A stretch of 64,000 nt of DNA from Lentisphaeria bacterium UBA4640 (GTDB lineage Bacteria > Verrucomicrobiota > Lentisphaeria > Victivallales > UBA1829), in assembly GCA_002405835.1 (NCBI GenBank), contig DHMO01000020.1, positions 6,990 through 70,989 on the forward strand, read 5' to 3'. This document shows, one piece after another, positions 18,359-27,463 of the stretch (positions are counted from its first letter, which is position 1; each line of letters opens with the position of its first letter). A model generated the notes under the pieces. That model ran no database searches, was not told the DNA's origin, and was given only the letters and a program-made list of their open reading frames with translations. The position numbers and the translations under genes are program-made.

Positions 18359-19900
18359 TTATTTTGAGGTGCGCGCAAGAATCTGATTGCGGCGGTCCCA
18401 GTAATCCTGATGAACAGTATAGCGTCCGTTCGCACACATCGTCCCTGCAAGCTGGAAGGGAACCGTTCCATAAATCGGATAGTTGCGTCCGCTCAGGCGG
18501 AAAGTGACCGGGATGTATTCAAACGCGCCGGAGAATTCGCCCGGAGTGATTGTAACCGTAAGTCTGCGGCGTCCGCCGACATAGGAGATGAAACGCTGTT
18601 CGTTTCCTTCCGCAATGCTCCAGCCTTCCGGCAGATGCCATTCAATCGAGAAGGTCAGGTCGTCACAGGTTCCGCCGAAATACTCCAGCGTGAGTTTCTG
18701 CGCTTCGCCCGGAACGGTGACAGGACTCTTTTCGAAATCGATGCCGAAGAAACCGAACGGAAACTCAAAGGTCAGATATTTCGAAGATCTGGAAAGCACG
18801 CGTTTCGCCGTCTCTGAACCGTCTGCGAGACGGGTGAGAAGAGCTTCATCGACAACTGTTTCGCCGTCAGTCAGGCGCATCAGAGTCGGGTTGGCGGCGT
18901 CCGCGATTCTCTTGCACGCGATGACACGGTCGGTCAGTTCGTCAAGGGTCGCGGGAGGCTCCGCGTGGAATGGGTCGATGGCAACCGTCTTGATCGCTTC
19001 GCCGATCGGCTCAATCCACTCTTTCGGAATGCCGGAACGTCCGTTGATGATGCCGAGAACCGCGCCACAGGTTGCTCCGGAGCAGTCGGTGTCGTCTCCG
19101 CAGTTGACCGCGAGACAGACCGAGCGTCCGAAGTCGCCTTTGCCGTAGAGGAGACCGATCATCGCGTAAGAGACGTTTGCCGGAGCCTGGAAGACGCCGA
19201 GATCCGCGCTGTCGTCGAGCACTTTCTGACGGGCGGTTTTCCAGTCCTCCCCTGCGTCGAACGCATCGAGCACGATTTTCACGCTGCGGGCAACACGGCA
19301 ATCGGCGGGAATGCGGGCGAGCGCATAGCTGATGAGTTTGCGCAGATCGCTTTCGACGAACGCCGCGGATTCAAGCGTCGCGGTGAAGATTTCCGCATAG
19401 ATGCCGTCATCCGCATGGTCGACGCAGGCATCATACCACGCATACGGGGCGACTTCGTCGGGCTCTCCGGGAAAGAGGCATGCCCAGATTTCGGAACGGA
19501 TCCACGCGCCGTTGCTGTTTTTCCAGACGTCGTTGTTGCAGAAGCCGGAAAGCGGCGGTGGGAAACCGTTCGCCATGTTGAACTTGCCGACACCGTATTC
19601 ATTCCAGGGTCCGGTGATGTGCGCCAGCCAGTATTCGCCGAGCACGCGTTCGTTGATCTGGAAAAGTCCCTTTTCCTCAATCGCCTTGAGCCAGACAAGC
19701 TGGAGGTCGAGGTCGTCGTTCGGCGCGGGGTTGCCCTTGAGATCCTGTGTGTAGAAATGGATGTCAAAGACTTCCTGTTTGTTTTCGTACGGAGCGCCGA
19801 GCGTTCCGCCGATGTTTTTTCCAGTCCAGCAGCCGAGAACCTTGTCACGGTAGACTTCGCTGTTCAGGAAACTTTTTCCGGGTTTGTTCGTGTGAAACAT
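18359..19900 (-). CDS. ADP-ribosylglycohydrolase family protein
   Basis: Predicted magnesium-dependent hydrolase of ADP-ribose linkages or a related N-glycosidic bond. The N-terminal region has GCWTGKNIGGTLGAPYE and NDDLDLQ (D62, D63), in place of the canonical TDD motif. The second metal motif is CGDDTDCSGA near residue 268, close to the usual GDTDT-A. Length 513 is well above the ~300-residue family norm: residues beyond ~400 form an extra beta-rich domain. The ATG at 19900 follows GAAAGGAA; an upstream in-frame ATG lacks such a site. Own promoter with perfect -35 at 19939-19967 and own terminator, so monocistronic. Divergent from the metallophosphoesterase. Confidence 0.85.
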   Translation of the reverse strand: MFHTNKPGKSFLNSEVYRDKVLGCWTGKNIGGTLGAPYENKQEVFDIHFYTQDLKGNPAPNDDLDLQLVWLKAIEEKGLFQINERVLGEYWLAHITGPWNEYGVGKFNMANGFPPPLSGFCNNDVWKNSNGAWIRSEIWACLFPGEPDEVAPYAWYDACVDHADDGIYAEIFTATLESAAFVESDLRKLISYALARIPADCRVARSVKIVLDAFDAGEDWKTARQKVLDDSADLGVFQAPANVSYAMIGLLYGKGDFGRSVCLAVNCGDDTDCSGATCGAVLGIINGRSGIPKEWIEPIGEAIKTVAIDPFHAEPPATLDELTDRVIACKRIADAANPTLMRLTDGETVVDEALLTRLADGSETAKRVLSRSSKYLTFEFPFGFFGIDFEKSPVTVPGEAQKLTLEYFGGTCDDLTFSIEWHLPEGWSIAEGNEQRFISYVGGRRRLTVTITPGEFSGAFEYIPVTFRLSGRNYPIYGTVPFQLAGTMCANGRYTVHQDYWDRRNQILARTSK

Positions 19901-19938
19901 AAAAAATTCCTTTCGTTTGATTTTACAATGCTGATAAA

Positions 19939-19967
19939 ATTTTAGCACGCTTCCGCAGATTTGTCAA
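19939..19967 (-). promoter_or_regulatory. Promoter of the ADP-ribosylglycohydrolase gene
   Basis: Minus strand TTGACA (19967-19962), 17-nt spacer, TGC-TAAAAT (-10 at 19944-19939). Confidence 0.75.
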
Positions 19968-20026
19968 GAGAAATCCCCGGAAATCTTCCGCAAATCTACG
20001 CAAATGACTTTTTTTCTGTATGCCGC

Positions 20027-20055
20027 TTGCTTTTTTATGCGGGGAATGCTACATT
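20027..20055 (+). promoter_or_regulatory. Promoter of the metallophosphoesterase gene
   Basis: TTGCTT (20027-20032), 17-nt spacer, TGC-TACATT (20050-20055). Confidence 0.6.
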
Positions 20056-20080
20056 CGGAGAAAAAAGGATCAATTTTCTT

Positions 20081-21091
20081 ATGAAAAACAAAATCTCTCC
20101 GGACAGTTCCGAGTTCATCGCCGAACTGGAAGACGTACAGAAACGGATGCGCGAATGGGGAAGCTGCAGCCAATGCATCGTCTTCCCGATCATCACCGAC
20201 CTGCATTCCGGACTTGTCACAGAAGACCCGCTGAATTCCCAGAAACGCGAAACAGCTTCGCACATCCGTCTTCTGAACCGCGCGGCGGAAATGCTTCATG
20301 CGGATTTCACGGCAAATCTCGGCGACACCGGACTTGACGTTCCTTTGAAGACGCAGGGCGAGACCGAAACACTCATGCGCCGCATTGCAGAATTCCATGC
20401 GGAATCCACCCTTCCCGTGCTCTTCACCCTCGGCAACCATGATGATCTCAACGGCAAAGTCCCGCCGCAGCGCTGGAATGAACTGTTCGCGAAAATCAAT
20501 GCAAAACACAAAATGACCGTCGGCGGCGACGGCTCGTACGGCTTTTATGACGTTCCCGGGAAAAACTGCCGCATCTTCCGAATCAACACCAATGAAACAG
20601 ATAAAATATCGGATGACCAGCTGGAGTTTCTGAAAAAAAATCTGGATTCCATGCCGCGGGAACGGTGCGCAGTCATACTCCAGCATTTCATCGCCCATCC
20701 GGCCGGTTTCTGGAAACGCCCGGCAAACCTGCCGCCGCATCAGCTCGCCCCGCAGCACATCAAATACAATGAACTTCTGCATGATTTTGTGAAAAACGGA
20801 GGAACCCTCGCGGCGGTCATTGCGGGAGACAGCCATTACGATTCATATGTGAAAGAAGACGGCATCAACCGCTTCACCATTCAGGGATACGGCGGAATCG
20901 CTCCGCACGAAAAACCGGAACATGCACGCGTTTCGCATGAATACAATCCGCTCATGGGACGCTCCGATTCATTCGACTCCTCCCGGACTTGTCTCCTGGA
21001 ACTTGCGGTTCTGGATCCGGGAAAACGGCGTCTCAAGCTCTTCCGCATCGGAGCCGGAGGGAACGCCTGCGACCGGGAAGCGGTCTGGTAA
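20081..21091 (+). CDS. Calcineurin-like metallophosphoesterase
   Basis: Two-metal phosphoesterase of 336 residues. Motifs in order are ITDLHSG (D-x-H), NLGDTG (GD), LGNHDD (GNHD), LQHFIAHP (His) and GDSHYD in the place of the final GxH. No signal peptide is seen from the chosen ATG, so it is probably cytosolic. The frame is open upstream to 19961, but the promoter at 20027-20055 lies inside that extension, so the ATG at 20081, with AAAGGA upstream, is preferred. Substrate unknown. Divergent neighbour of the ADP-ribosylglycohydrolase. Confidence 0.85.
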   Translation: MKNKISPDSSEFIAELEDVQKRMREWGSCSQCIVFPIITDLHSGLVTEDPLNSQKRETASHIRLLNRAAEMLHADFTANLGDTGLDVPLKTQGETETLMRRIAEFHAESTLPVLFTLGNHDDLNGKVPPQRWNELFAKINAKHKMTVGGDGSYGFYDVPGKNCRIFRINTNETDKISDDQLEFLKKNLDSMPRERCAVILQHFIAHPAGFWKRPANLPPHQLAPQHIKYNELLHDFVKNGGTLAAVIAGDSHYDSYVKEDGINRFTIQGYGGIAPHEKPEHARVSHEYNPLMGRSDSFDSSRTCLLELAVLDPGKRRLKLFRIGAGGNACDREAVW

Positions 21092-21167
21092 GCCCCCGAA
21101 CATTCGGCTCCCTACGCTCAAAAATCAACAGACAGAACAAAAAAACAGCGGAGTTTACAGATTTTTG

Positions 21168-21196
21168 TTGACAAAGTGCAGAAAAGATGCTAAATT
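21168..21196 (+). promoter_or_regulatory. Promoter of yebC-ruvC
   Basis: TTGACA (21168-21173), 17-nt spacer, TGC-TAAATT (21191-21196), 50 nt before the yebC start. Confidence 0.75.
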
Positions 21197-21246
21197 ACAT
21201 GTCAACAATTATCTGGAAACAAAACCTAAACAAAAGGCAGGTATAT

Positions 21247-22008
21247 ATGTCCGGACACAGTAAATGGGCAAACATCAAGCATAAGAAGGGCGCTGCGGAC
21301 GCCAAGAAAGGTAAAATCTTCTCGAAGTTCGCGAAAGAGATCATGGTTGCGGTAAAGACCAGCGGCAAGGATCCCGCCTCCAACCCGAGACTCCGTCTTG
21401 CTCTCGCCGGTGCGCGCGCCGCCAACATGCCGCGTGAAAACATCGACCGAGCAATCAAAAAAGGCGCCGGCGAACTCGGCGACGTCGTGTTTGAAGAAAT
21501 CACCTACGAAGGCTACGGTCCCGCCGGAACCGCCCTCATCATTGAATGCCTCACCGACAACCGCAACCGCACGCTCGGCGACGTCCGCATGACGCTCGAC
21601 CGCACCGGCGGAAACATGGCGAACAGCGGCGCCGTCGGCTGGATGTTCCAGCGCAAAGCGCACTTCGTCATCGAAGGCGAAAACGCCGACGAGGAAAAGC
21701 TGATGGACATCGTTCTCGACGCAGGTGCCGAAGACATTGAAGTCGAAGACGGAACCGCCGAAATCTGGGCAGCTCCCGAAGCGTTTGAACCGATTCAGAA
21801 AGCGCTCGAAGGCGCGGGAATCGAACCGACCGAGTCGGGCATCGTCCGCAAGCCGGACAACAAAGTCGAAGTCAAGGAGCTCTCCACAGCTCAGCAGGTG
21901 CTGCGTCTCATCGACAAGCTCGAAGACCTCGATGACGTCCAGGCGGTCCACTCCAACGCGGACATTGCCGAGGACATCCTCGAAAAGATCGCCGAACAGG
22001 AAGACTGA
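21247..22008 (+). CDS. yebC: YebC/PmpR-family regulatory protein
   Basis: The start MSGHSKWANIKHKKGAADAK is the family signature. Full-length TACO1/YebC protein (253 residues); members act on translation of difficult peptide stretches and/or bind DNA as regulators. The ATG at 21247 is fixed by this signature and AGGCAGG upstream. ruvC follows 5 nt later, the common yebC-ruvC arrangement. Confidence 0.96.
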   Translation: MSGHSKWANIKHKKGAADAKKGKIFSKFAKEIMVAVKTSGKDPASNPRLRLALAGARAANMPRENIDRAIKKGAGELGDVVFEEITYEGYGPAGTALIIECLTDNRNRTLGDVRMTLDRTGGNMANSGAVGWMFQRKAHFVIEGENADEEKLMDIVLDAGAEDIEVEDGTAEIWAAPEAFEPIQKALEGAGIEPTESGIVRKPDNKVEVKELSTAQQVLRLIDKLEDLDDVQAVHSNADIAEDILEKIAEQED

Positions 22009-22013
22009 CCGGC

Positions 22014-22535
22014 GTGTTCGAACCCGTTACGATACTGGGCGTGGATACGGCGATCCGGAAAACCGGTTATGCCGTTCTGCGCCTGACAGCCCCCGGACAC
22101 TATGAAGTCGCCGACTGCGGACTCATCCGCAACGGCAAAGATCTGCTTCACAGCGAATGTCTGCGCAGGCTTTCGGGAGGAATCCGGGAAATCGTCAATG
22201 CCTTTCATCCGGATTCCGCCTCTATCGAAATGGCGTTCGTCAGCAAAAACATCCGCACCGCAATGATCCTCAGTCTGGCTCGCGGTGCGGTAATCGCCTC
22301 CCTCGCGGAAAGCAGTGTGCCGATCTACGAATATTCGCCCAAGACCGCGAAACGGGCGGCAGTCGGGCGGGGCGAGGCTTCCAAAGAGCAGGTCGCAGCC
22401 ATGATGGCCGCCATCTGCGGAATCGATATATCAGGTGTGCCCGACGATGCGACAGATGCGCTTGCTCTTGCGCTCTGCCATGCAAACCTCTCGGCCCACA
22501 AAGAACTTCTGCTTTCAGCCGGAGCACGCGTCTGA
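22014..22535 (+). CDS. ruvC: Crossover junction endodeoxyribonuclease RuvC
   Basis: Resolves Holliday junctions together with RuvAB. The four acidic catalytic residues are in place: D11 (LGVD), E72 (IEMAF) and D145/D148 (DDATDA). SKNIRTA and RGEASKEQV are further RuvC hallmarks. 173 residues, normal size. GTG start, five bases after the yebC stop. ruvA and ruvB are not in the window. Confidence 0.95.
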   Translation: MFEPVTILGVDTAIRKTGYAVLRLTAPGHYEVADCGLIRNGKDLLHSECLRRLSGGIREIVNAFHPDSASIEMAFVSKNIRTAMILSLARGAVIASLAESSVPIYEYSPKTAKRAAVGRGEASKEQVAAMMAAICGIDISGVPDDATDALALALCHANLSAHKELLLSAGARV

Positions 22536-22577
22536 CGCAGCTTCCGGAACATATAATTCAACGGAGATTTTTCGTTT

Positions 22578-23288
22578 ATGAAACTGACAAAATACGGAAG
22601 ACGTGAATGGGGAACCGCCACGCTCGTCGCCGCGATTCTGCTTGCAGGAACCATTGCCTGCGGCTTCCTCTTCGCCTCAAACGCAGGCTTTTACCTTTCC
22701 ATCCTCGTTGTCGCCGTCTGGCTGGCTTTCGTGGGATTCTTCCGTGACCCCGCCCGCGCAATCACCACACAGGACGACATTCTGCTCTCCCCCGCGGACG
22801 GTCTGGTCAAAGATATTGAACTTATCCGCGCGGCGGACTGTCCCCAGCTCGCCGAAGTTTTTGAAGGACGCGACATGCTCCGCGTCGGAATCTTCCTTTC
22901 CGTTTTCAACGTGCATCTCAACCGCGCTCCCGCCCCGATGACCGTCAAGCTCTCCTTCCACAAGGACGGCTGCTACTATGACGCCCGCGACAACCGCGCG
23001 ATCAAGGAAAATGAATCCCAGATCATCGCCGGCATCGCAACCGTCGGCGGCAAGGAATACCCCGTCGCCGTCAAGCAGATCTCCGGCGCAATCGCGCGCC
23101 GCATCGTCTGCCCTGTCGAACCGGGAAGACGCCTCCAGCGCGGCGAACGCTACGGCATGATCAAATTCGGTTCCCGCACGGAACTCTACATCCCTGCGAA
23201 AAGCGACCTCGAAATCGCCGTCCGCATCGGAGACAAAGTTCAGGGCGGTCTCACCGTTCTCGCACGTCAGACCCACTCAAACGCATAA
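22578..23288 (+). CDS. psd: Phosphatidylserine decarboxylase (short, self-processing type)
   Basis: Converts phosphatidylserine to phosphatidylethanolamine. Two N-terminal membrane segments (about 14-34 and 37-55) are followed by SPADG, NVHLNRAP and the processing site KFGS199RTELYIP, where cleavage before Ser creates the pyruvoyl group. 236 residues matches the archaeal/short bacterial form. pssA follows 18 nt later, giving both steps of phosphatidylethanolamine synthesis in one operon. A TATAAT at 22552-22557 without a good -35 may add local transcription. Confidence 0.95.
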   Translation: MKLTKYGRREWGTATLVAAILLAGTIACGFLFASNAGFYLSILVVAVWLAFVGFFRDPARAITTQDDILLSPADGLVKDIELIRAADCPQLAEVFEGRDMLRVGIFLSVFNVHLNRAPAPMTVKLSFHKDGCYYDARDNRAIKENESQIIAGIATVGGKEYPVAVKQISGAIARRIVCPVEPGRRLQRGERYGMIKFGSRTELYIPAKSDLEIAVRIGDKVQGGLTVLARQTHSNA

Positions 23289-23306
23289 CCAGGAGCGGAA
23301 CCGCCC

Positions 23307-24137
23307 ATGAAAAAGAACGCAAAAGCATTTCTTGAACGAAACCGCTGGCTCAAGGCGGTTCCGAACTCTCTGACCCTCTGCAACTCCCTCTGCGGATTCG
23401 CCGCAATCATCAACACGCTCCGCGCCTGTGATCCCTCGCTCCCCCTCTCCGGAGTTTCCTGCCCGTCGATCCTCGCGACAAGCGCAATTCTCATTCTCTT
23501 CGCCATGGTCTTCGACGCGCTCGACGGCTTCGCAGCGCGGATTCTCAACGCAGCAAGCATGCACGGAATCCAGATGGACTCCCTCGCTGACATGGTCACT
23601 TTCGGCGTTGCCCCCGCAACCCTTGTTGTCATCATGACCCGCAGTCTCCCCGGTTACGACAGCCGCTTCTTCTACATTGTCTGGGCGCTCGCCGCAGTCT
23701 ATCTCGGCGGCGCCGCTCTGCGCCTCGCGACCTACAATGTCCATGCGATGGTCGAAAAGAAAAGCAGCGACAAGTTCTCCGGTCTCCCCTCCCCCGGAGC
23801 GGCGGCCGGCATCTGCACAACCGTGATCTACTACAATCATCTCGGCATGGAAATCCGCTACCTCGCGGTTATCCTTCCGATCTACTGCGCCCTTCTCGGC
23901 ATTCTGATGGTGAGCAAGATTCAATACACCCATTTCGCAAAATGGCTGCTCTCCCTCAAACGCAACAGAAAGCGCCTTCTGATCGTCGTCATCATCCTCG
24001 CAGCAGCCTGCTGGAAACTTGAACTGACCGCATTCGCGGCAGTCAACTTCTACATTCTGCTTGGACTTTTCGCGGCGCTCGGAAGAAAAACGGGTCTCCT
24101 CCGCACCCCGGTCGAGCCGGCGAAGGAGGCAAAATGA
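23307..24137 (+). CDS. pssA: CDP-diacylglycerol-serine O-phosphatidyltransferase
   Basis: Membrane enzyme making phosphatidylserine, substrate of the psd product. The CDP-alcohol phosphatidyltransferase motif is complete: D73-G74-x2-A77-R78-x8-G87-x3-D91-x3-D95. Several transmembrane helices follow (about 56-72, 98-130, 165-215, 225-260). Length of 276 is normal for the Bacillus-type enzyme. Its stop overlaps the next start by ATGA. Confidence 0.95.
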   Translation: MKKNAKAFLERNRWLKAVPNSLTLCNSLCGFAAIINTLRACDPSLPLSGVSCPSILATSAILILFAMVFDALDGFAARILNAASMHGIQMDSLADMVTFGVAPATLVVIMTRSLPGYDSRFFYIVWALAAVYLGGAALRLATYNVHAMVEKKSSDKFSGLPSPGAAAGICTTVIYYNHLGMEIRYLAVILPIYCALLGILMVSKIQYTHFAKWLLSLKRNRKRLLIVVIILAAACWKLELTAFAAVNFYILLGLFAALGRKTGLLRTPVEPAKEAK

Positions 24138-25093
24138 AATATCTGATCACCGGCGGCGCCGGATTCATCGGCGGACATCTCACGGAAAATCTGCTTGCCG
24201 ACGGACATGAAGTTTTCTCCATCGACGATTTTTCCACGGGCTCTCCGCGCAACATCGAAGCTGTGCGGGACAACCCGCATTTCCATTTTACCGAAGCGAA
24301 CATGATCCACGCACCCGAACTGGAGGATATGGTGCGCGAAGCGGATGTGATCTTCCACTTTGCGGCAGTCGTCGGCGTCGATCTCGTCGTCCGCGACCCG
24401 ATCGGAACCATCATGACCAACGTCAACGGATCCGAACGGATTCTCGCGCTCGCCTCGACGTTCGACAAAGAGATCATTCTCGCCTCCACCAGCGAAGTTT
24501 ACGGCAAATCCGCGCACCTTCCGTTCTCGGAAAAGGACGATCTGGTCATCGGACCCTCCACGCATTCCCGCTGGTCCTACGCCTGCAGCAAACTGCTCGA
24601 TGAATTTCTGCTGATGGCGTACCGCCGCAACAAAAATCTGCGCGGAACCGTCGTCCGCTTCTTCAATACGGTCGGTCCGCGCCAGACCGGTCAGTTCGGC
24701 ATGGTTCTGCCGCGTTTCGTGAAAGCCGCGCTGAACGGCGAACCGGTGCGCGTTTTCGGAACCGGAAGACAGACCCGCTGCTTCTGTCATGTTTTCGACA
24801 CGATCCGCGCGCTCCGCGGTCTCGCCGGAAACGAAAAAGCCTACGGGAACATTTACAATATCGGCTCCACGCGGAGCATTACGATAGAAGAACTCGCACA
24901 TCTCGTCATCCGCGAACTCGGCTCGGCGTCCGGAGTGGAATTCATTCCGTACGACAAAGCCTACGAGAGCGGATTTGAAGATATGCTCCACCGTGCGCCG
25001 GACTGCACGGCTATCGGAGAACTTCTCGGCTGGAAAGCCGAAATTCCGCTGGAGCAAATCATACGCGATGTTGCGAAAACAACGGAAAAATAA
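24134..25093 (+). CDS. NAD-dependent epimerase/dehydratase (UDP-sugar type, extended SDR)
   Basis: Acts on nucleotide sugars for surface polysaccharide. GGAGFIGGH (residues 7-15) binds NAD, STSEVYG supplies the catalytic Ser/Thr, and YACSK gives Tyr and Lys of the SDR triad. FFNTVGPRQTGQFGMVLPRFV and GRQTRCFCHV resemble UDP-glucuronate decarboxylase/UDP-glucose epimerase members; I cannot choose between them. 319 residues, no membrane segment. It overlaps pssA by 4 nt and closes that operon. Confidence 0.85.
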   Translation: MKYLITGGAGFIGGHLTENLLADGHEVFSIDDFSTGSPRNIEAVRDNPHFHFTEANMIHAPELEDMVREADVIFHFAAVVGVDLVVRDPIGTIMTNVNGSERILALASTFDKEIILASTSEVYGKSAHLPFSEKDDLVIGPSTHSRWSYACSKLLDEFLLMAYRRNKNLRGTVVRFFNTVGPRQTGQFGMVLPRFVKAALNGEPVRVFGTGRQTRCFCHVFDTIRALRGLAGNEKAYGNIYNIGSTRSITIEELAHLVIRELGSASGVEFIPYDKAYESGFEDMLHRAPDCTAIGELLGWKAEIPLEQIIRDVAKTTEK

Positions 25094-25103
25094 CGAACAA
25101 AGG

Positions 25104-25131
25104 TTGAAAAACCGGAAAAAGGTGCTATATT
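25104..25131 (+). promoter_or_regulatory. Promoter of rpmF-plsX-fabH
   Basis: TTGAAA (25104-25109), 16-nt spacer, GTGC-TATATT (25126-25131). Confidence 0.65.
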
Positions 25132-25210
25132 CCTTTTTCTGCATAGTGCCGCATTGTTGCGGCGCATAATAGAAACTGGAAAAGCAAAACCAAATATTGA
25201 GGAGATAAAA

Positions 25211-25390
25211 ATGGGCGTTCCTAAGAGAAAAATGTCGAAAATGAAAAAGCGTCAGCGTATTGCAGCCAACAGCTACGAGGGCGTTCAGGCCAACTTCTGC
25301 AAGAACTGCGGCGAACCTGCGGCACCCCACACGGTCTGCAAGCACTGCGGAACTTACAAAGGCAAACAGATTCTTACCGTCGAACAGTAA
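25211..25390 (+). CDS. rpmF: Large ribosomal subunit protein bL32
   Basis: 59 residues starting MGVPKRKMSKMKKRQRIAA, the bL32 signature, with an intact zinc ribbon (CKNCG and CKHCG). The start follows GAGGAG. The frame is open upstream, but the signature fixes this ATG. rpmF-plsX-fabH is the widely conserved order linking ribosome and fatty-acid synthesis. Confidence 0.97.
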   Translation: MGVPKRKMSKMKKRQRIAANSYEGVQANFCKNCGEPAAPHTVCKHCGTYKGKQILTVEQ

Positions 25391-25414
25391 TTTGACACGG
25401 AGAAGCGGATCGTT

Positions 25415-26434
25415 ATGAAGATCGCCGTTGATGCAATGGGCGGAGACTACGCGCCCGGAGTCGTCATTGAGGGCGTCCTGCTCGCCTTGCAGGAAATCCC
25501 CGGACTTCAGCTCGTTCTGGTCGGACATCAGGAGAAACTCTCCTTTTATCTCGAAAAAGCCGGGCTGATCAATCATCCTCAAGTGGAACTCGTGCACGCC
25601 GAACAGGTCGTGGAAATGAGTGACCACTCGACGGATTCGATCCGCTCCAAAAAACACTCCTCCATCACCGTCTGCGCGGATCTGGTGAAAGCCGGACGCG
25701 CCGACGCGATTGTTTCCGCGGGGCACACCGGCGCAGCTGTCGCCGCAACCAAAGTGCGTCTCCGCACACTCGAAGGAGTGGACCGCCCGGCTCTCGCAAC
25801 TGCGATGCCTGCCGTCGGCGGAAAAAACATCCTCATTGACGTCGGCGCCAACACCGACTGCACCCCGATGAACCTCGCGCAATTCGCCGTCATGGGCGAA
25901 CTCTATGCGCAACTGACTTTCGGTCTCGAAAGCCCCAGAATCGGTCTGCTCTCCGTCGGCGGTGAAGACGTCAAGGGCAACGATCTGACCAAGGAAGTGT
26001 TCAAAATCCTCTCCAACATGCCGATCAACTTTGTCGGCAACGTGGAAGGACACGACATTTTCCACAAGAGCACCTGCGACGTCATCGTCTGCGACGGCTT
26101 CACAGGCAACTCCATCCTGAAGGCGTCGGAAGGTCTTGCCCGCGCAACTTATCACTGGCTGAAAGAGGCATTCACCCGCAACCCGATCCGTCAGACAGGA
26201 GCGTTCCTCGCAAAAGAGGCGTTCCGGGATCTGAAAAAGATCTCCGACTCGGAGGAATTCGGCGGCGCGCCCCTGCTCGGCATTCGCGGAGTCTGCATCA
26301 TCGGACACGGCGCATCCACACCGAAGGCTATCAAAAATGCCATCCGGCTCGCGGATACCTATCTGAAACACGGACTGACTGATCGAATCGTCAAACGTAT
26401 CAATGAATGCGGTATCGCGGTTAAACATTCCTGA
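25415..26434 (+). CDS. plsX: Phosphate acyltransferase PlsX
   Basis: Makes acyl-phosphate from acyl-ACP for phospholipid synthesis. The N-terminus MKIAVDAMGGDYAPG is diagnostic; HTGAAVA, DVGAN and CDGFTGN are further PlsX motifs. 339 residues, full length. Follows rpmF by 24 nt and precedes fabH by 36 nt. Confidence 0.97.
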   Translation: MKIAVDAMGGDYAPGVVIEGVLLALQEIPGLQLVLVGHQEKLSFYLEKAGLINHPQVELVHAEQVVEMSDHSTDSIRSKKHSSITVCADLVKAGRADAIVSAGHTGAAVAATKVRLRTLEGVDRPALATAMPAVGGKNILIDVGANTDCTPMNLAQFAVMGELYAQLTFGLESPRIGLLSVGGEDVKGNDLTKEVFKILSNMPINFVGNVEGHDIFHKSTCDVIVCDGFTGNSILKASEGLARATYHWLKEAFTRNPIRQTGAFLAKEAFRDLKKISDSEEFGGAPLLGIRGVCIIGHGASTPKAIKNAIRLADTYLKHGLTDRIVKRINECGIAVKHS

Positions 26435-26470
26435 TCCGCACCTCGAAAATTTTAAGGAGTCTTCACTGCC

Positions 26471-27454
26471 ATGGGAATTGTGATTAAAGGTACGGGAATG
26501 TATGTCCCCGATCGTATTCTGACAAACGCCGATCTGGAAAAAATGGTGGAGACTTCCGACGAATGGATCACGACCCGCACCGGAATCAAGCAGCGCCATA
26601 TCGCCGATAAGGGCGTTGCCACTTCCGACCTTGCTTACGAGGCGGCTAAACGCGCACTCGATATGGCCGGAGTTTCCCCCGAGGAACTCGACCTTATCAC
26701 CGTCGCAACCGTAACCCCCGACAAGATGTTCCCGAACACCGCCGCTCTCGTCCAGCGCAAGCTCGGCGCGAAAGCGTGCCCCTGTTTCGACATCGAAGCC
26801 GCATGTTCCGGGCTCCTCTACTCCCTTGAGGTCGGACACAGCATCATGACCGCTCACAAGAATTACAAGAAAGCCCTCGTCATCGGCGGAGAAAAACTCT
26901 CCTCCATCGTCGACTGGACCGACCGCAGCACATGCGTTCTCTTCGGCGACGGCGCCGCGGCTCTCGTTCTTGAGCGCGACGACAACGCCCCCGATTTCTA
27001 TGTCGCCGGCAAACTCGCCGCAGACGGCAACTACGGTGACATCCTTCACCTGCCCGCCGGAGGAAGCGCCATGCCCGCCAGCCATGAATCGGTCGACGGA
27101 AAACTTCACTTCATCAAGATGGGCGGACAGGAGACCTTCAAGCTCGCAGTCACCAACATGTCAAACGCATGCAAAGAGGTTCTCGCAAGCGCAGGTATCG
27201 CTCCGGAACAGGTTTCCTGGGTCATTCCGCATCAGGCGAACCACCGCATCATTTCCGCCGTCGCACAGCGCCTCACCGTCCCCGAAGACCGTGTTTACGT
27301 CAACATCATGCGCTACGGCAACACCTCTTCCGCTTCCATCGGAATCTGCCTCGACGAGCTCAACCGCGCAGGCAAACTTAAACGCGGCGATTATGTTCTT
27401 CTGACCGCGTTCGGCGGCGGACTCACCTGGGGTGCGCAGCTGATCCGCTGGTAA
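26471..27454 (+). CDS. fabH: Beta-ketoacyl-ACP synthase III
   Basis: Starts type II fatty-acid synthesis by condensing acetyl-CoA with malonyl-ACP. The Cys-His-Asn triad is C112 (EAACSG), H254 (IPHQAN) and N284 (YGNTSSAS). 327 residues with normal N- and C-termini; TAAGGAG is upstream. Third gene of the rpmF operon. Confidence 0.97.
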   Translation: MGIVIKGTGMYVPDRILTNADLEKMVETSDEWITTRTGIKQRHIADKGVATSDLAYEAAKRALDMAGVSPEELDLITVATVTPDKMFPNTAALVQRKLGAKACPCFDIEAACSGLLYSLEVGHSIMTAHKNYKKALVIGGEKLSSIVDWTDRSTCVLFGDGAAALVLERDDNAPDFYVAGKLAADGNYGDILHLPAGGSAMPASHESVDGKLHFIKMGGQETFKLAVTNMSNACKEVLASAGIAPEQVSWVIPHQANHRIISAVAQRLTVPEDRVYVNIMRYGNTSSASIGICLDELNRAGKLKRGDYVLLTAFGGGLTWGAQLIRW

Positions 27455-27463
27455 TCCAGCCTT

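Noticed and set aside
24050..27109. 1019-codon open frame on the minus strand
   Set aside because: It is antisense to pssA, the epimerase gene, rpmF, plsX and fabH, all of which have clear motifs and ribosome sites. High G+C and codon bias create such long shadow frames.
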